This document shows, piece by piece, positions 33,061-40,774 of a stretch of DNA of 44,495 nt. The notes beneath the pieces are model-generated. The model was given only the letters and a program-made list of their open reading frames with translations, did no database searches and was not told where the DNA came from. The position numbers and the translations under genes are program-made. Source of the stretch: Sphingobacteriales bacterium (lineage in GTDB: Bacteria > Bacteroidota > Bacteroidia > Chitinophagales > Chitinophagaceae); the NCBI GenBank assembly GCA_016185185.1, contig JACPOD010000005.1:1-44495 (forward strand). Reading direction: 5' to 3'. Numbering within the stretch: position 1 is the first letter of the stretch; each line of letters begins with the position of its first letter.

Positions 33061-33428
33061 TATAATACCTCCGGAGCCAATGAAATAATTTTCATATATC
33101 CCTTATCACGCAATTCCCTGGCTACTGGTCCGAAAATACGGGTGCCACGTGGCTCATCTGCTGCATTCAGTAACACTACTGCATTGTCATCAAAGCGGAT
33201 ATAAGAACCATCTTTACGGCGTAATTTGTTTTTGGTACGAACGATTACCGCTTTGGCTACCGTACCTTTTTTGATACCACCGGCGGGTAATGCATCTTTA
33301 ACAGTAACTACAATTTTATCACCAATACCTGCATAATCCTGTCCGCTGTTACCCAGCACACGGATGCACAATACTTCTTTAGCACCGCTGTTATCTGCTA
33401 CGTTTAACCTGCTTTCTTGCTGAATCAT
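33060..33428 (-). CDS. rplN: 50S ribosomal protein L14
   Basis: 122 residues: [20 protein letters not shown] start, [14 protein letters not shown], and [20 protein letters not shown]. Complete and typical. Confidence 0.97.
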   Translation of the reverse strand: MIQQESRLNVADNSGAKEVLCIRVLGNSGQDYAGIGDKIVVTVKDALPAGGIKKGTVAKAVIVRTKNKLRRKDGSYIRFDDNAVVLLNAADEPRGTRIFGPVARELRDKGYMKIISLAPEVL

Positions 33429-33449
33429 ATTTTTAAGCTTTGAGCTCTT

Positions 33450-33525
33450 AGCTACGAGCTACGAGCAATGAATACTTTTAATTTTTAACTACCAGCTCGC
33501 AGCTCATGGCCCGTAGCTCGTAGCT
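33450..33525. repeat. AGCTACG-word inverted repeat in the rpsQ-rplN spacer
   Basis: AGCTACGAGCTACGAGC (33450-33466) faces its near-perfect reverse complement (33509-33525; 16 of 17). Further words AGCTCGCAGCTCATG lie beside the right arm. It fills most of the 102-base spacer. Confidence 0.75.
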
Positions 33526-33530
33526 TTTTC

Positions 33531-33788
33531 TTACTTCGCTTTTTCAACTACTTCTACCAGTCTCCAGCGTTTTGTTTTGCTTAACGGACGGGTTTCCATA
33601 ATTTTTACGATATCACCGATGGTACACTCATTCTTTTCATCATGAGCATGAAACTTGGTAGTTTTTTTAAGGAACTTACCATAGATGGGGTGCTTAACTT
33701 TTCTTTCTACTGCAACCGTAATGGTTTTAGTCATTTTGTTGCTGGTAACAACCCCAATCCTTGTTTTTCTTAAATTTCTTTCAGCCAT
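33531..33788 (-). CDS. rpsQ: 30S ribosomal protein S17
   Basis: 85 residues: [59 protein letters not shown]. Typical S17 length and motifs. Confidence 0.97.
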   Translation of the reverse strand: MAERNLRKTRIGVVTSNKMTKTITVAVERKVKHPIYGKFLKKTTKFHAHDEKNECTIGDIVKIMETRPLSKTKRWRLVEVVEKAK

Positions 33789-33810
33789 TGTCTGATTATT
33801 TTACATCAGG

Positions 33811-34020
33811 TTATACACCTAATTTTCTTTTTTGCAATTCTGTTTTTAATCGGGCCAGGTCTTTGCGCATATCACGAATACTCATTGGGTTTTCCAAAGG
33901 AGAAATAGCATGTGCAAATTCCAGTTTTTTTAACCTGAGTTCATCCTCTTTAATACGTGCCTGCAGATCTGCCTCGTTCAGGTCTTTAATACTTTTTACA
34001 AAATCAATTCTTTTTGCCAT
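33811..34020 (-). CDS. rpmC: 50S ribosomal protein L29
   Basis: 69 residues, all helical: DLNEADLQARIKEDELRLKK, NPMSIRDMRKDLARLKTEL. Standard place between rplP and rpsQ. Confidence 0.96.
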   Translation of the reverse strand: MAKRIDFVKSIKDLNEADLQARIKEDELRLKKLEFAHAISPLENPMSIRDMRKDLARLKTELQKRKLGV

Positions 34021-34049
34021 TGTATATGGTTTTGAATTTTCTTAATTAA

Positions 34050-34472
34050 TTATGCTGCTGAATAATCACGGCGAACAACAAACTTTGTTTTGATCGGCAG
34101 TTTTTGTGCTGCTAATGCCATTGCTTCTTTAGCCGTTGCTTCAGTAACACCATCACACTCAAACAACATACGACCTGGTTCCACCACAGCAGCCCAGAAT
34201 TCAGGGTTACCTTTACCTTTACCCATCCTTACTTCAGCTGGTTTGCGGGTAATGGGTTTATCAGGGAAAATCCGTATCCACACATTACCTTCTCTTTTCA
34301 TTGCACGGGTCATAGCCTGGCGGGCAGCTTCAATCTGGCGGTTAGTCATCCACACTGGTTCCATTGCTTTTAAACCGAAAGTTCCAAAAGACAATGAATT
34401 GCCACGTTTAGCAACTCCACGGATGCGGCCTTTTTGTGCTTTCCTATGCTTTGTTCTTTTTGGCTGTAACAT
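34050..34472 (-). CDS. rplP: 50S ribosomal protein L16
   Basis: 140 residues: [77 protein letters not shown]. Complete. Confidence 0.97.
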   Translation of the reverse strand: MLQPKRTKHRKAQKGRIRGVAKRGNSLSFGTFGLKAMEPVWMTNRQIEAARQAMTRAMKREGNVWIRIFPDKPITRKPAEVRMGKGKGNPEFWAAVVEPGRMLFECDGVTEATAKEAMALAAQKLPIKTKFVVRRDYSAA

Positions 34473-34578
34473 TTGTTATAAAATTTCTTGTTTCGTATTT
34501 CTTATTTTTTTGACCAACTTTCTGTTCTTATTCATCTTAAGTTGTGTCACTCACTTGTACTTTAAAACTTTACGCAGC
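34473..34578. other. rpsC-rplP spacer with AAGAAAT words
   Basis: A 106-base spacer. In the gene direction it holds AAATACGAAACAAGAAAT (34490-34507), the same AAGAAAT-type words seen at 19100-19124. No hairpin with a U tract was seen. Confidence 0.45.
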
Positions 34579-35400
34579 TTATCTTCCACCACCTCTTCTC
34601 TGTCCGCCACCTGCGTTACCACCACCGCCTCTTCTTTCACCACCGCCTCTTCTATCACCACCACCTCTGCGGTCATCTCTTCTGTCGCCACCACCTCTCC
34701 TGTCATCACCACCACGCCTGTCTGTTACTTCACTTTTGCTGCTAACGAAGTTTGGATTCAAATCTCTTTTTGCTAACACTTCCCCTTTACAAATCCATAC
34801 TTTGATACCAATTTTACCATATACAGTTAAGGCAGCTACGTTAGCGTAGTCAATATCCATACGAAGTGTATGTAAAGGCGTACGACCTTGTTTGATTTCT
34901 TCTGAACGGGCAATTTCAGCGCCGCCTAAACGTCCGCCTACTTTCACTTTTATTCCTTCTGCACCCATACGCATGGCAGAGGCAATGGCCATTTTAATAG
35001 CACGTTTATAATTAATACGGTTTTCAATCTGACGGGCAATAGTATCGCCTACAATCATAGCATCCAGTTCAGGACGACGTATTTCAAGGATGTTGATCTG
35101 TACATCTTCCTTTCCAGTGAGTTTTTTCAACTCTTCCTTTACACGATCAACTTCGCCACCACCTTTACCGATAATGATACCCGGCTTGGAAGTGTGAATT
35201 GTAACAATAAGTTTATTGAGTGTACGCTCAATAACGATTTTAGAAATACCGCCTTTGTTGATACGGGCATTCAGGTAGTTCCTGATTTTGTTATCCTCGA
35301 TCAACTTGGTAGCAAAATCTTTTTTGTTACCGAACCAGTTAGATTCCCATCCACGGATAATTCCTAACCTGGCACCAATAGGATTTGTTTTCTGACCCAT
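34579..35400 (-). CDS. rpsC: 30S ribosomal protein S3 with RGG-rich tail
   Basis: 273 residues. The S3 core includes [20 protein letters not shown], the KH domain loop [40 protein letters not shown] and the C-terminal domain [20 protein letters not shown]. From about residue 225 it carries an Arg/Gly/Asp tail of DRRGG and RRGGG repeats, about 45 residues, beyond the usual length. The tail could bind RNA, but this is not shown. Start overlaps none; rplV ends eight bases upstream. Confidence 0.97.
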   Translation of the reverse strand: MGQKTNPIGARLGIIRGWESNWFGNKKDFATKLIEDNKIRNYLNARINKGGISKIVIERTLNKLIVTIHTSKPGIIIGKGGGEVDRVKEELKKLTGKEDVQINILEIRRPELDAMIVGDTIARQIENRINYKRAIKMAIASAMRMGAEGIKVKVGGRLGGAEIARSEEIKQGRTPLHTLRMDIDYANVAALTVYGKIGIKVWICKGEVLAKRDLNPNFVSSKSEVTDRRGGDDRRGGGDRRDDRRGGGDRRGGGERRGGGGNAGGGQRRGGGR

Positions 35401-35408
35401 ATTATGGT

Positions 35409-35765
35409 TTAAATATTTTTAGTAATTTTTTGATCTACTATAATTGTTATATGATTGCTGCGCTTGCGCATGCGGTAAGCACGGCCCTGCGGAGCAGGTA
35501 ACATTCTTTTTATAGAGCGGCCACCATCAACAAATATTGTCTTAACCACTAAGCCTGCATCTGCAGCACTTGTTCCACTATTCTTTTGCTCCCAGTTGTT
35601 AACCGCACTCTTCAGTAATTTATACAAAGGAGTAGAACTGTGTTGTGGATGAAACTCCAGTAACGCCAGGGCTTTTTCTACACCCAGTCCCCTGATCTCA
35701 TCAGCCAGCAAACGCATTTTGCGGGGTGAAGTGGGATAATTTCTAAGTTTTGCTACAGCTTCCAT
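35409..35765 (-). CDS. rplV: 50S ribosomal protein L22
   Basis: 118 residues: [20 protein letters not shown], and the exit-tunnel hairpin region with [20 protein letters not shown] and ITIIV. Complete. Confidence 0.97.
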   Translation of the reverse strand: MEAVAKLRNYPTSPRKMRLLADEIRGLGVEKALALLEFHPQHSSTPLYKLLKSAVNNWEQKNSGTSAADAGLVVKTIFVDGGRSIKRMLPAPQGRAYRMRKRSNHITIIVDQKITKNI

Positions 35766-35839
35766 TTTATTTCTTGTTTCTTGTTGCCGGTTACTTGTTT
35801 CTGGTTGTTTCTGTCAACTAATAACTGTCAACTGAATTA
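35766..35839. repeat. Word array in the rpsS-rplV spacer
   Basis: Repeated TTTCTTG/TTTCTGG words (35770-35813) are followed by CTGTCAACTAATAACTGTCAACTG, written here as two CTGTCAACT copies about 13 bases apart (35812-35833). No hairpin of note. Confidence 0.5.
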
Positions 35840-36112
35840 TTATGCAATTTTCTTACTTGAGTGTCCTTTAAACTGGCGGGTTGGTGCAAATTCACCCAAC
35901 TTATGTCCCACCATAAATTCCGTTACATACACCGGAATAAATTTATTCCCATTATGTACCGCAAATGTGTGTCCTACAAAATCAGGAGAAATGGTAGAGC
36001 GGCGGCTCCATGTTTTAATAACTCCTTTTTTTGCTTTTCCTTCATTTACAGCCAGCACTTTTTTCTCTAAATGTGCCGCGATATAAGGACCTTTTTTAAT
36101 TGAACGAGCCAT
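35840..36112 (-). CDS. rpsS: 30S ribosomal protein S19
   Basis: 90 residues: [40 protein letters not shown], and [18 protein letters not shown]. Complete. Confidence 0.97.
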   Translation of the reverse strand: MARSIKKGPYIAAHLEKKVLAVNEGKAKKGVIKTWSRRSTISPDFVGHTFAVHNGNKFIPVYVTEFMVGHKLGEFAPTRQFKGHSSKKIA

Positions 36113-36121
36113 GATTTTAAT

Positions 36122-36252
36122 TTGCTAATGTGATAATTTGCTAATTAGCCAATTGCTCACATTTTATTTTGAAATTTTGTTTATTTTCCCAATTAATAAC
36201 CGGAATATTTTAACTCAATCATTAGCATATTAGCACATTGGCTAATTGGCTA
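36122..36252. repeat. GCTAAT-word element in the rplB-rpsS spacer
   Basis: The left side (36122-36157) has TTGCTAATGTG, TTGCTAATTAGCCAATTGC. The right side (36221-36252) has the inverted words ATTAGCATATTAGCACATTG and GGCTAATTGGC. About 60 AT-rich bases are between. The 11-mer AATTAGCCAAT appears in both arms in opposite orientation. It fills the 146-base gap. Confidence 0.7.
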
Positions 36253-36258
36253 TTTTTT

Positions 36259-37101
36259 TTACTTGTTACTTAATTTCTTTCCATTTCTTCTCTGGATAAT
36301 CATCTTATCAGAGCCTTTACCTCTTGTACGGGTAATTTCTCCTTTAGCATATTTACCAGTCCTGCTGCGTGGGTGACCACCACTTGCACGACCTTCACCA
36401 CCACCCATTGGGTGATCTACAGGGTTCATTGCCACACCACGGTTACGTGGACGGATACCTTTCCAGCGGTTACGACCAGCTTTACCGGCCATTTCCAAAC
36501 TATGATCACTGTTACTTACCACACCTACGGTTGCATAGCAGTTGATCAGCAACTTGCGTAATTCGCCAGAAGGCATTTTAATAACGGCATATTTTTCTTC
36601 TTTGTTGGTTAACTGCGCAGATGCACCAGCACTGCGAACCAGTTTACCGCCCTGACCAGGTTGCATTTCAATATTATGAATGATAGTACCCAAAGGCATG
36701 AACTTCATTTGTAAAGCATTGCCTAATTCAGGAGCAGCATCATCCGCACTTATTACTTTAGCACCTACCTGTAAACCTGCAGGAGCCAGGATATAACGTT
36801 TTTCACCATCAGCATAATTTAATAAAGCGATGAATGCTGTACGGTTTGGATCGTATTCGATTGTAGCAACAGTTGCTTCAATGTTTTTCTTGTTTCTTTT
36901 AAAATCGATCTGACGATACATTTTTTTATTACCGCCACCAATGTAACGCATTGCTCTGCGGCCCTGCGCATTACGTCCACCAGTTCCACTTTTCTTTTCT
37001 ACCAATGATTTCTCAGGAACGTTGGTAGTAACTTCTGCATAAGCGTTACCAATTCTCCAACGGGTTCCGGCTGTAATTGGTTTGTACTTTTTTAATGCCA
37101 T
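36259..37101 (-). CDS. rplB: 50S ribosomal protein L2
   Basis: 280 residues: [52 protein letters not shown] and the peptidyl-transferase-near [20 protein letters not shown]. Complete and of normal length. Confidence 0.97.
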   Translation of the reverse strand: MALKKYKPITAGTRWRIGNAYAEVTTNVPEKSLVEKKSGTGGRNAQGRRAMRYIGGGNKKMYRQIDFKRNKKNIEATVATIEYDPNRTAFIALLNYADGEKRYILAPAGLQVGAKVISADDAAPELGNALQMKFMPLGTIIHNIEMQPGQGGKLVRSAGASAQLTNKEEKYAVIKMPSGELRKLLINCYATVGVVSNSDHSLEMAGKAGRNRWKGIRPRNRGVAMNPVDHPMGGGEGRASGGHPRSRTGKYAKGEITRTRGKGSDKMIIQRRNGKKLSNK

Positions 37102-37153
37102 TGTTATTTCGTTTTTTGCGAACTTATCAGCTTCGCTGCTTTAATAATTTTTT

Positions 37154-37453
37154 TTAAATATTACCGTAAAGATCAATTGTATCTCCTTCGGCAACGGTAA
37201 CCAGTGCTTTTTTATAGGCAGGTTTGCTACCGCTAAGAACACCAGACTTTGTCATCCTGGATTTTTTCTTAGAAGGAACAACTGCAGTATTCACATCCAC
37301 TACATTTACGCCATAAAATTCTTCTACTGCTTTTTTAATTTCCAGTTTATTTGCCTTACGGCTAACTTTAAAAGCATAACGGCGCAGTTTTTCCTGCTGC
37401 TTATTTGCTTTTTCGCTCAGTATCGGCTTTACTAAAACTTCGGAGAGTTTCAT
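37154..37453 (-). CDS. rplW: 50S ribosomal protein L23
   Basis: 99 residues: VLVKPILSEKANKQQEKLRR, YAFKVSRKANKLEIKKAVEE and FYGVNVVDVNTAVVP. Binds near the exit tunnel in known homologues. Confidence 0.96.
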   Translation of the reverse strand: MKLSEVLVKPILSEKANKQQEKLRRYAFKVSRKANKLEIKKAVEEFYGVNVVDVNTAVVPSKKKSRMTKSGVLSGSKPAYKKALVTVAEGDTIDLYGNI

Positions 37454-37460
37454 GTTTCTT

Positions 37461-37535
37461 AATTTGAAAATTTGAAAATTTGAAAATTTGAAAATTTCAT
37501 TGTCACATCAGCACATCATCACATTTCCAAATTGC
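37461..37535. repeat. TTTGAAAA tandem words and CACATCA words in the rplW-rplD spacer
   Basis: Four tandem TTTGAAAA words occupy 37461-37498. The other side (37501-37530) has TGTCACATCAGCACATC and ATCACATTTCCAAATT. The two sides do not form a perfect inverted repeat; only the outer AATTTG/CAAATT words match. Confidence 0.7.
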
Positions 37536-38165
37536 TTAAGCTTCTGCTTCTTCATTAAAAATCTTTGCTGCACTTTCAGTTAATACTAATACTTCAGCAT
37601 TTACTAAATCATAAGTATTCATATCGCTCAGCAATGCCCCTTCAACGGAAGGCATATTGCGTAAGCTTAAATACAGGTTATCATTGTACTCAGGCATAAC
37701 CACTAATGCTTTTTTACCACTAACATTAAGACTGCTTAAAATACCAGCAAACTCTTTTGTTTTTGGTGCACTCAGGTTAATATCTTCTACTACTATTATT
37801 GCGTTTTCTTTTGCTTTATAAGAGAGAGCAGACATTTTAGCTATATCCTTCACCTTACGGTTTAATTTAATATCGTAACCATGAGGTTTAGGTCCAAAGA
37901 TGGTACCACCACCTTTGTACAAGGGGTTACGGATATTACCCTTACGGGCTCCACCAGTACCTTTTTGACGGTGTAATTTGCGGCTGGCACCTTTTACTTC
38001 AGCACGGGTTTTTACTTTATGCGTTCCCTGGCGTTGAGCACCTAAATATTGCTTAACAGCAAGGTAAATAACGTGGTCGTTTGGTTCTACACCAAAGATT
38101 TCTTCCGGCAACTCAATTGTGCGTCCGGTTTTCTGACCTTTTATACTTAATACATCTACTTGCAT
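37536..38165 (-). CDS. rplD: 50S ribosomal protein L4
   Basis: 209 residues: TGRTIELPEEIFGVEPNDHV, the loop KGTGGARKGNIRNPLYKGGG, FGPKPHGYDIKLNRKVK. In some bacteria L4 represses its own operon; the spacer before rplC is a possible site here, by inference. Confidence 0.97.
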   Translation of the reverse strand: MQVDVLSIKGQKTGRTIELPEEIFGVEPNDHVIYLAVKQYLGAQRQGTHKVKTRAEVKGASRKLHRQKGTGGARKGNIRNPLYKGGGTIFGPKPHGYDIKLNRKVKDIAKMSALSYKAKENAIIVVEDINLSAPKTKEFAGILSSLNVSGKKALVVMPEYNDNLYLSLRNMPSVEGALLSDMNTYDLVNAEVLVLTESAAKIFNEEAEA

Positions 38166-38203
38166 CGTACTTCGTTTATTGGGTAATGCACCTTACAGTG
38201 CGT

Positions 38204-38821
38204 TTACTTTTGAATTAATACTATTGAACCATTGTGGCCAGGAACTGAACCACTAACGAGGATATAATTTTTTTCAGTAAAAATCTTTACCACTTTCAAT
38301 CCTTTCATCTTCACTCTGTCTGCACCCATACGACCGGCCATACGCATACCTTTCATAACACGGGAAGCATCAGAGGAGTTACCCAATGAACCCGGAGCCC
38401 TCTGACGGTCGTGCTGACCGTGAGTAGCACCGCCCACACCAGTAAAGCCATGGCGCTTAACCACACCCTGGAAGCCTTTACCTTTTGTAGTACCCACTAC
38501 TTCAACTTTATCGCCTTCGGCAAAAATGTCAACAGTAATGGTCTCACCTAAGTTTTTTTCTAAGGAATAATCACGGAATTCTTTTACGAATTTTTTGGCG
38601 GATGTATTTGCTTTTGCAAAGTGATTTTTTTGTGCGGCGTTGGTGTGCTTTTCTTTTTTATCGCCAAATGCTAACTGAAGGGAATTATAACCGTCGGTTT
38701 CTGTAGTCTTAACCTGGGTAACAACGCAAGGACCAGCTTCGATGATGGTACAAGCGGTTTGCTTGCCATCGGAACTGAAGATGCTGGTCATCCCAATTTT
38801 TTTTCCAATAATACCTTTCAT
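38204..38821 (-). CDS. rplC: 50S ribosomal protein L3
   Basis: 205 residues: [76 protein letters not shown]. Second gene of the operon, after a 283-base structured spacer. Confidence 0.97.
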   Translation of the reverse strand: MKGIIGKKIGMTSIFSSDGKQTACTIIEAGPCVVTQVKTTETDGYNSLQLAFGDKKEKHTNAAQKNHFAKANTSAKKFVKEFRDYSLEKNLGETITVDIFAEGDKVEVVGTTKGKGFQGVVKRHGFTGVGGATHGQHDRQRAPGSLGNSSDASRVMKGMRMAGRMGADRVKMKGLKVVKIFTEKNYILVSGSVPGHNGSIVLIQK

Positions 38822-39104
38822 TTTGTTTCAATTTGTACTGTGGGTTGAAAGGACAGTTGGACACATCTTTCGATGTTTAACTTCAATCCCCGTTTGCCTA
38901 ATGGTACTTTCCTTTATTGGAGTTACCTAAGGAAAACAAACCCTGAACAGCTTGTTTTTATTTTCAACCTTTATTATTAATGACAGTTGGCTTTCGCCCC
39001 CTGTTTATTTTACATCCAGCGGCTTGTGGTTGCACAAGCATGGAAGAATAACTTATTAAAAGAACTTTGTTGGTATTGGTCTAACGTCCCCGTCTGACCA
39101 TATA
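38822..39104 (-). promoter_or_regulatory. Structured 283-base spacer between rpsJ and rplC
   Basis: In transcript sense it contains GCTTGTG-CAAC-CACAAGC (39039-39022), GGC-GAAA-GCC (38998-38989) and ACATC-GAAA-GATGT (38876-38863). The last two have GNRA-type GAAA loops. GGTTGAAA (38969-38962) can pair over distance with TTTCAACC (38850-38843), and CCAACTGTC occurs twice (38990-38982 and 38860-38852). No ORF and no clear TAnnTTTG box. It is likely a cis-acting RNA leader of rplC, perhaps an autoregulatory site; the protein ligand is unknown. Confidence 0.55.
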
Positions 39105-39410
39105 CTACGCTTTGATCTCAACTTCAACACCACTTGGTAAGTCAAGCTTACTCAAAGCATCCACAGTACGGCTGGAAGAAGTGTAGATATCCAGCAAACG
39201 CTTGTGTGTTGCTAACTGGAACTGCTCACGACTCTTCTTGTTTACGTGGGGCGAACGCAGAACGGTAAAGATTTTCTTCTTAGTAGGTAAAGGAATAGGT
39301 CCTGTTACTACGGCACCTGTGCTGCGTACAGTTTTTACGATTTTTTCAGCAGATTTATCTACCAGGTTATGATCGTAAGACTGTAATTTGATTCTGATTC
39401 GCTGAGACAT
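39105..39410 (-). CDS. rpsJ: 30S ribosomal protein S10
   Basis: 101 residues: [56 protein letters not shown]. The frame is open upstream to 39530, but the ATG at 39410 is the S10 start and the promoter lies at 39441-39471, inside that extension. First gene of the ribosomal operon. Confidence 0.97.
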   Translation of the reverse strand: MSQRIRIKLQSYDHNLVDKSAEKIVKTVRSTGAVVTGPIPLPTKKKIFTVLRSPHVNKKSREQFQLATHKRLLDIYTSSSRTVDALSKLDLPSGVEVEIKA

Positions 39411-39419
39411 ACTGTAAAT

Positions 39420-39437
39420 ACCCAATTTTATTTGGGA
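39420..39437 (-). promoter_or_regulatory. rpsJ: Small hairpin in the rpsJ 5'UTR
   Basis: In transcript sense CCCAA, six bases, TTGGG within 39421-39436, about ten bases before the ATG. It begins near the predicted transcription start. The stem is only five base pairs. Confidence 0.4.
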
Positions 39438-39440
39438 GTG

Positions 39441-39471
39441 CAAAGGTAGGGTTGAGAAACTTATCTGCCAA
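39441..39471 (-). promoter_or_regulatory. Promoter of the S10-spc ribosomal protein operon
   Basis: In the gene direction TTGG (39471-39468) is followed after 19 bases by TACCTTTG (39448-39441), a full match to TAnnTTTG. The implied start of transcription near 39434 gives a 5'UTR of about 24 bases before the rpsJ ATG. Confidence 0.82.
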
Positions 39472-39585
39472 CTATTTGAGAAATAATTTTCAATATTGGG
39501 GTATATTTTCTGAGGAATCAAAAAAATCATCCGTTGGCAGACAGCAAATTAAATATTTTGGAGCACAAATGTTAAGAGCCCATCT

Positions 39586-40215
39586 TTAAAAAGTAATGCC
39601 AGCAAATAATTGAAGGGCCTGACTCTTCCATTTATCCTTATCAGTTACATTATTGATATTAGAAAGGCCTATTTCATACCGGGCACCTATATGTACAGCC
39701 GGCAGTTGAATCCAAATACCCCCAAGCAGGGAAAAATCGCCTTTTTTGAAGATTTCGAGACCGGGGTTTTTAAGACTATCAACTTTTGAGTTGAGCAGTT
39801 GTGCCCATTGCGGACCTACCTGCAATTTGACTTTTTGAGAAGGCCCAATATCAACATTTAGCAGGATTGGAATTTTCAGATAGTCCAAACGGGCTTTCTT
39901 TTGATCACCATCAAGAAACAGATCATCATAGATAATGGTGTTATCATCCGATATTTCTCCGGATGACTGGGCAAAATTGACTTCTGGCTGAATACCGAGT
40001 TTATAACTGAAATTCCACTGAATAAAACCACCCAATTGATAATTGTAACTAAACTTATCTTTAAAAGGCGTTCCATCCAGCTTATTGATATTTACTGTTC
40101 CTTTAAAGCCAAAGCGGAGATTGGCTTCATCTTCATCATGAACATGTTTTTTCTTTTGAGCAATAAGGGCGAAAGTCAACAGTAAGAATGCACCAGTCAA
40201 CAGGATATTTTTCAT
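39586..40215 (-). CDS. Outer-membrane beta-barrel protein (PorT-like family)
   Basis: A 209-residue protein with a signal peptide (MKNILLTGAFLLLTFALIAQ) followed by KKKHVHDEDEANLRFG and amphipathic strands such as GFKGTVNINKLDG, SYNYQLGGFIQWNFSYKLGI, VKLQVGPQWAQLL and a C-terminal LQLFAGITF ending in Phe. This is the layout of the small PorT/outer-membrane barrel family of Bacteroidota. Role unknown. It is transcribed in the same direction as the ribosomal operon but precedes its promoter. Confidence 0.82.
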   Translation of the reverse strand: MKNILLTGAFLLLTFALIAQKKKHVHDEDEANLRFGFKGTVNINKLDGTPFKDKFSYNYQLGGFIQWNFSYKLGIQPEVNFAQSSGEISDDNTIIYDDLFLDGDQKKARLDYLKIPILLNVDIGPSQKVKLQVGPQWAQLLNSKVDSLKNPGLEIFKKGDFSLLGGIWIQLPAVHIGARYEIGLSNINNVTDKDKWKSQALQLFAGITF

Positions 40216-40273
40216 AAAATGGTTTTGCTGTTATGTAACGAAACTATTACCCTAAAATTTCATGCCATACTGT

Positions 40274-40306
40274 TAAAAGCAAATCCCCGGCTTCACGGGG
40301 ATTTGC
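40274..40306 (-). terminator. Terminator after the WxxGxW-repeat protein gene
   Basis: In transcript sense GCAAAUCCCC pairs with GGGGAUUUGC around an eight-base loop, followed by UUUU. It lies 29 bases past the stop at 40335. Confidence 0.8.
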
Positions 40307-40334
40307 TTTGCTTTATAAATAGATCAGAAATTTA

Positions 40335-40643
40335 CTACCTGATCCTCCTTGACCAATGTCCGGGAACCCAAAACCACCCTCCCCTGGCTCTTTTCCAATG
40401 GCCCGGTATCCATCTTTCCCTTGCTTTTGGCAAATACCAATAACCTGGCTGATAAACATAAGTACCGCCACGCCATACCCAATCTCCATCTACCCAAACA
40501 TGCCGGGGACCGGGGGCAGTAATTCTAACGGCCACAGGTGGTTCAGGTCTTATTCTTACAACAAACCGTTGTGCATTTGAATAAACTGAAATCAACAATA
40601 ACAGTACTAACGAAAAAGTTGTTTTATACAAAGATGTTTTCAT
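40335..40643 (-). CDS. Exported WxxGxW/YxWGxW repeat protein
   Basis: A 102-residue protein with a signal peptide (MKTSLYKTTFSLVLLLLISV to about SNAQ). Tandem aromatic motifs follow: VWVDGDWVWRGGTYVYQPGY, RWIPGHWKRARGGWFWVPGHW. This is the WxxGxW-type repeat seen in small secreted proteins of many Gram-negatives. Function unknown; probably periplasmic or surface. It has its own terminator. Confidence 0.82.
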   Translation of the reverse strand: MKTSLYKTTFSLVLLLLISVYSNAQRFVVRIRPEPPVAVRITAPGPRHVWVDGDWVWRGGTYVYQPGYWYLPKARERWIPGHWKRARGGWFWVPGHWSRRIR

Positions 40644-40718
40644 AACTAAGATTTTTACTAGGATTGATTTTGTTGCAAAAAGTTTAATCAGTTTTTTGTT
40701 GCCTGCATGTTAACCCAG

Positions 40719-40750
40719 AAAAAAGATGGAGTTCTTTCAAACTCCATCTT
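40719..40750 (-). terminator. Terminator after the repeat-rich surface protein gene
   Basis: In transcript sense AAGAUGGAGUU pairs with AACUCCAUCUU around a six-base loop, followed by UUUU, 25 bases past the stop at 40775. Confidence 0.88.
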
Positions 40751-40774
40751 GTCAAAATCATTCTGCTAATTCAG

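Noticed and set aside
34090..34849. Long plus-strand open frames over rplP and rpsC
   Set aside because: They are antisense to ribosomal genes and owe their length to low-complexity codons opposite the RGG tail; the products are Ser/Thr- or Pro-rich with no family features.
37461..37498. CRISPR array from TTTGAAAA repeats
   Set aside because: The repeats are eight bases, without spacers, and no cas gene is present. They are tandem words of an intergenic element.
38822..39104. tmRNA, SRP RNA or RNase P RNA between rpsJ and rplC
   Set aside because: I looked for the hallmark segments (tmRNA tag and acceptor end, SRP GGAAG-type core, RNase P conserved loops) and did not find them; the place fits a cis-leader better.
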